From NCBI RefSeq assembly GCF_025144145.1, contig NZ_CP083546.1, positions 447,001 to 511,000 of the forward strand: a DNA stretch of 64,000 nt, written 5' to 3'. A model generated the notes under the pieces. The model saw only the letters and a program-made list of their open reading frames with translations, was not told the origin of the DNA and did no database searches. Each line of letters opens with the position of its first letter. Within the stretch, counting starts at the first letter, position 1. This stretch comes from Leisingera sp. M658 (GTDB lineage Bacteria > Pseudomonadota > Alphaproteobacteria > Rhodobacterales > Rhodobacteraceae). Made by a program: the position numbers and the translations under genes. Of the stretch, positions 61,304-64,000 are shown in pieces.

Positions 61304-62209
61304 CTATTCGGCCGCCAGTTTCAGCGGCTGCGGATCATGGGCGATAAAGATACGGGCGGCACTGTCCTCAAGGTCGCGGCGGATGCGGGTGATCACCGCT
61401 TCAAACCAGGTCAGCGCGGCAGAGGCTGGGATCGCCACTGCCATGCCTGCGGCAGTGGTCAGCAACGCCTCCCAGATGCCGCCTGCCAGCAGCGCAGGAT
61501 CAGCCTTGGAGCCGGCCGCTTGCAACGCCTGGAAGGCGGCAATCATGCCCAGAACGGTGCCCAGCAGGCCCAGAAGCGGGGCGATGGTGGCAATCAGCTC
61601 CAGCGCGCCAAGACCGGTGGCCGCGCTGGCGAGATGCAGTTTGGCCACCCTGGCGGTTTCCTCGCGGGCGCGGTCCTCGGGCAGGGCAGCGGCGGCGGTC
61701 AGCGCGGCGCTGACGACTTTGGAGCGCACCCCGATCCGGTTTTTGACGATCGCTTGGGCCGCGGTGCGGTCCCCGCGTTCAAAGGCTTGCACGGCCAGTC
61801 CTGCCTTGCCGCGCGACCAGGCGCCGATCAGCGCCAGGCGCCAGATCTTCCACAGAATCAGGGCCATTGTAATCACCGACAAGACGGCGATCGCCCAGAT
61901 TGAAGGGCCGCCATCGCGCAGGAATTTCAAGGCCTTGGATGAAGCGTCATGTGCCACCTGTGCCAGTTCATCCTGGCTGGCGGGCGGGACTGACGGGGAC
62001 ACCGGGCCGGCCTCGGCTGCTGTCACCGGTTTCCCGCTTCCCTCCGGCACTTCAGGCCCCGGCGCGCTGGCTGGAAGTTGAGGCACAGAGGCCCCGGGCG
62101 CGTCCAATGCAATCTCCGGCACCGGCGCGGCAGGGGTTTCCTGGGCTGCCGCCCAGGCCGCGGTCAGCATCAAAAATGCCGCCAGCGCTGCAGGGATACG
62201 AATGGTCAT
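61304..62209 (-). CDS. exbB: ExbB/TolQ/MotA-type proton channel
   Basis: This 301-residue inner-membrane motor protein has a signal-like N-terminus (PAALAAFLMLTAAWAAAQ), a proline-rich periplasmic extension (to about residue 95) and three membrane helices. The MotA/TolQ/ExbB domain includes ATGLGALELIATIAPLLGLLGTVLGMIAAFQAL and GGIWEALLTTAAGMAVAIPA. The start overlaps the binding-protein stop (ATGA) with GGAG upstream. It is complete and standard. Confidence 0.9.
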   Translation of the reverse strand: MTIRIPAALAAFLMLTAAWAAAQETPAAPVPEIALDAPGASVPQLPASAPGPEVPEGSGKPVTAAEAGPVSPSVPPASQDELAQVAHDASSKALKFLRDGGPSIWAIAVLSVITMALILWKIWRLALIGAWSRGKAGLAVQAFERGDRTAAQAIVKNRIGVRSKVVSAALTAAAALPEDRAREETARVAKLHLASAATGLGALELIATIAPLLGLLGTVLGMIAAFQALQAAGSKADPALLAGGIWEALLTTAAGMAVAIPASAALTWFEAVITRIRRDLEDSAARIFIAHDPQPLKLAAE

Positions 62210-63111
62210 GTCTGGCTCCAATATGCTGCGATGTAACTGGTTTTAGGATTTGTCTGCTCTGCCTTGAGCGCTGCGCGCAGGTGCTGGGCTTCGGCCTTAT
62301 CACAGGCAAACCAAAGGGAATACCCAAGGTACCGCCCCCGCTCCGCCAGTGCGCGCTCCGCCAGCAGGACGCGGCCATTGGCGGCCTCGGGCACTTGGAA
62401 CCCCAACGCCTCCAGCAAGGGGCTGCGGATGCCGCGGCTGGTATAGGCTGTGGTCTGGCCCGCCCAGCACAGGGGCGCGCTGGCGCCGTCCCATTCGGGA
62501 TGTTCCTCGCGGATGGCGGATACCCGGCTCTCGATCCGGGTGATGGCGGTCTTGGTGCGTCCGGAGGTTCCTGTGGTGGCGCCAAGCGTGTGCAGCACCT
62601 CCTGCCAGGGCGTGCCATAGGAGCCGAACTCAGCCCGTGGGGCGATGGCCGGCGCAATGCGCGACAAAAATGCGTCGTCGCGCCAGGTCATATCGGACCA
62701 CCGGCCAACGATGAGCTCCGGCTCCAGCGCCGTGATCTTCTCGAAATTGATTTCGCCTTGATACACCGCCGGGCGGGCGTCTTCCAGCGCATCATGGCCC
62801 CAAGGCCACACGCCGGAGCAGTCCTTGCCATGCCATTTGCGCAAGGCGATTGGGGGCTGGCCCAAGGCCAGCAGAAAATTATGCCCGAAAAAGCTGACAG
62901 AGACGATGCGTTCGGGTTTGGCAGGCACGGTGGCCAAGCTGGACTGGTGTTGTATTTCTACCGGAAACGTATCCGTTGCGGCGGGCAGAGCGGTGGCCAG
63001 CAGCATGGCCGCCGTTTGTACCGTCATTCCAATTGTCCGGTGCAGCAGGCCACAGCAAATCGGCTGCGCGGGATTGGCACCCGGAGGTTTCAGCCACAGC
63101 CTCAGCGTCAC
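62206..63111 (-). CDS. Periplasmic metal-chelate binding protein (FepB-like)
   Basis: This 301-residue protein has a signal-like segment (MTVQTAAMLLATALPAA, residues 29-45) and the helical-backbone binding fold: VPAKPERIVSVSFFGHNFLLALGQPPIAL, EKITALEPELIVG, SRIAPAIAP, and a C-lobe with YTSRGIRSPLLEALGFQVPEAANG. After that the last 60 residues (RGRYLGYSLWFACDK...) do not look like the usual fold end, so truncation or replacement is possible. The GTG start at 63111 has GGAGAG upstream; ATG 63027 is the alternative. It heads the exbB-exbD-exbD-tonB set. Confidence 0.78.
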   Translation of the reverse strand: MTLRLWLKPPGANPAQPICCGLLHRTIGMTVQTAAMLLATALPAATDTFPVEIQHQSSLATVPAKPERIVSVSFFGHNFLLALGQPPIALRKWHGKDCSGVWPWGHDALEDARPAVYQGEINFEKITALEPELIVGRWSDMTWRDDAFLSRIAPAIAPRAEFGSYGTPWQEVLHTLGATTGTSGRTKTAITRIESRVSAIREEHPEWDGASAPLCWAGQTTAYTSRGIRSPLLEALGFQVPEAANGRVLLAERALAERGRYLGYSLWFACDKAEAQHLRAALKAEQTNPKTSYIAAYWSQT

Positions 63112-63296
63112 AACATCTCTCCAGCCGGCTGCCTCAGGAGGTTCTGAAGGCCATGTTCTTTGGGGGTGGCTGGACTGACGGCGGAAAAATAATCCGCCAG
63201 CGTCTTGCTGAACTTGCGCCCGTATGGCGCGCGGGAATCCATAAGAAACCCTAGTTGTTTTGTCAAGAATATTTCGCGTGCCAGCAGGCAGGGCAC

Positions 63297-63492
63297 GGTT
63301 TCAAGCTGGTGTTCGAGGAATGCCAACACGGTTTTGCGATTGGCCTTATCCACCGGCTGTGCCGCCGCGACTTTGCTGGCACGGTCAATGGCTGCAAAGA
63401 GATGGAGCTTTCAGCCGCTTCGCAACCGTCTTCGGGGTGATGCCAAGCTTCCGGTTCAGCTCCGCGATCGAAGCCTGCGTATCTTGGGGCAT
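63297..63492 (-). pseudogene. IS481-family transposase remnant
   Basis: A helix-turn-helix piece (DTQASIAELNRKLGITPKTVAKR, from ATG 63492) is followed, one frame shifted, by KLHLFAAIDRASKVAAAQ (from 63410) and FLEHQLETVP, the start of the IS481 DDE catalytic core. The middle of the transposase and everything after the first catalytic region are missing, so it is a decayed fragment with an internal deletion. No terminal repeats are left. It sits in the 530-base gap 63112-63641, which otherwise shows only a terminator-like hairpin. Confidence 0.8.
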
Positions 63493-63610
63493 TGCAGCGC
63501 AACACCCCGCCGGGTGACAGGGTGCGGCGCGGCCATCACGACGTCTGTCCCATAGTGTTTCCGTCCACTCCTACGCAAGGATCACACCATCAAACTGCGG
63601 GATCAAATGG

Positions 63611-63633
63611 CCGGGGCGCGCTGGGCGCCCCGG
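63611..63633 (-). terminator. Hairpin after OFA-type MFS gene
   Basis: CCGGGGCGC (63611-63619) and GCGCCCCGG (63625-63633) pair perfectly around a 5-base loop, eight bases past the MFS stop on the minus strand. The following T-run is weak (ATTTG). Confidence 0.55.
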
Positions 63634-63641
63634 TTGCGGTT

Positions 63642-64000
63642 TTATTCGCCGGGTACGGCCTGAAGCTCCGGCTCATCATGGTGGTGATGCTCTTTGACCG
63701 GGCGCATCAGCAGGTTGGCAAAGAAGGCCACCGCCAGCAGCGCTGCCATGCAATACATGGTGGTATTGTAGAGGCCGGGGGTCGGATCCAGAGTGCCTGC
63801 CGGGGCGATCTCCATCAGTTTGGCGATGGTCACGGTTTTGGCCGCAACCAGCTGATCCAGCTGCGCCACGGGGGCGCCGAACTTGGCCGCAAAGGCAGCC
63901 GGGTCGACTTTGGCTGCCAGATCCTGAACCGCGCTGGTCACCGACATCTGCCGCAGCGAGGTGATGGCCAGCGGCCCAAGAACCCCTGCTGTCGACCAGG
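63642..64000 (-). CDS. MFS transporter, oxalate/formate antiporter (OFA) group, C-terminal part
   Basis: This is the last 119 residues of a gene that continues beyond the window. The stretch upstream of the first in-window ATG is in frame and reads WSTAGVLGPLAITSLRQ, the late-helix motif of OFA-family antiporters. It is followed by a loop, one last membrane helix (MYCMAALLAVAFFANLLM) and a histidine-rich tail (VKEHHHHDEPE). The ATG at 63947 is internal, not a start. OFA members exchange small organic acids; the exact substrate cannot be told. Confidence 0.8.
   Translation of the reverse strand, partial: WSTAGVLGPLAITSLRQMSVTSAVQDLAAKVDPAAFAAKFGAPVAQLDQLVAAKTVTIAKLMEIAPAGTLDPTPGLYNTTMYCMAALLAVAFFANLLMRPVKEHHHHDEPELQAVPGE

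Noticed and set aside
1-64000. tRNA, rRNA, CRISPR arrays, prophage or replication origin
   Set aside because: I looked through the intergenic gaps for T-loop motifs, regular repeat-spacer arrays and phage or replication genes and found none; small RNAs without strong structure could still be missed.

Overview
This window is chromosomal DNA of a GC-rich alphaproteobacterium. It most likely comes from the Rhodobacteraceae (Roseobacter group, Leisingera/Phaeobacter/Ruegeria-like). The reasons are the irr / fabA-fabB-fabI arrangement, an alphaproteobacterial C-P lyase operon with a DUF1045 gene, a fused indolepyruvate oxidoreductase beside an AsnC-type regulator, and the general codon use. No rRNA, tRNA, CRISPR or prophage was seen. 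The only mobile DNA is a decayed IS481-type transposase scrap near the right end. Genus-level placement is inference from gene content; nothing was searched.

Layout. 1-3.6 kb: nadABC, NAD synthesis from aspartate (minus strand). 3.8-6.05 kb: tupBCA tungstate importer (plus). 6.3-14.2 kb: phosphonate catabolism, with phnF (minus) facing phnGHIJKLN (plus), then a DUF1045 2H-phosphoesterase (minus) and phnM (plus). A 46-codon ORF lies between phnI and phnJ and is joined to both by ATGA overlaps. 14.26-20.8 kb: a tightly overlapping seven-gene minus-strand operon with four GT-B glycosyltransferases, a histidine phosphatase, a NodB-like deacetylase and a methyltransferase. Its product is unknown. 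21.2-23.6 kb: a large MscS-type channel. 23.8-31.0 kb: a peptide-type ABC importer translationally coupled to a CoA-transferase. 31.4-36.1 kb: TetR regulator, fused indolepyruvate ferredoxin oxidoreductase, and a divergent AsnC/Lrp regulator.

36.3-45.3 kb: DUF3307 protein, a giant ABC-type membrane protein with a degenerate ATPase plus a cyclic-nucleotide-binding domain, an FAH-family hydrolase, a SqrR/BigR-like thiol regulator, an enolase-superfamily dehydratase, a Zn alcohol dehydrogenase and a TetA-like MFS exporter. 45.4-48.2 kb: pcaB, an alpha/beta hydrolase and pcaD (protocatechuate branch). 48.3-52.6 kb: EEP nuclease-like protein, PLP dehydratase, hydrolase, HAD dehalogenase, FKBP/SlyD-like isomerase. 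52.9-56.1 kb: fabI-fabB-fabA (unsaturated fatty acid synthesis) with divergent irr. 56.1-59.1 kb: LysR, PhyH-type dioxygenase, radical SAM protein. 59.7-63.1 kb: TonB-ExbD-ExbD-ExbB with a metal-chelate binding protein. The window ends inside an OFA-type MFS gene.

The most unusual signals are outside the genes. One is a dispersed element at gene 3' ends, with CTCCCGCCC / GGGCGGGAG ends, hairpins whose stem sequences differ while pairing is kept, and a TTGGGCGTGGC core. A second is a shorter sense-oriented motif (GG-TATTT ... CAGAAAGAAG) that follows genes four times. Among the genes, the seven-gene glycan operon, the phnI-phnJ insertion ORF and the ATPase-dead ABC/cNMP protein are the best leads.
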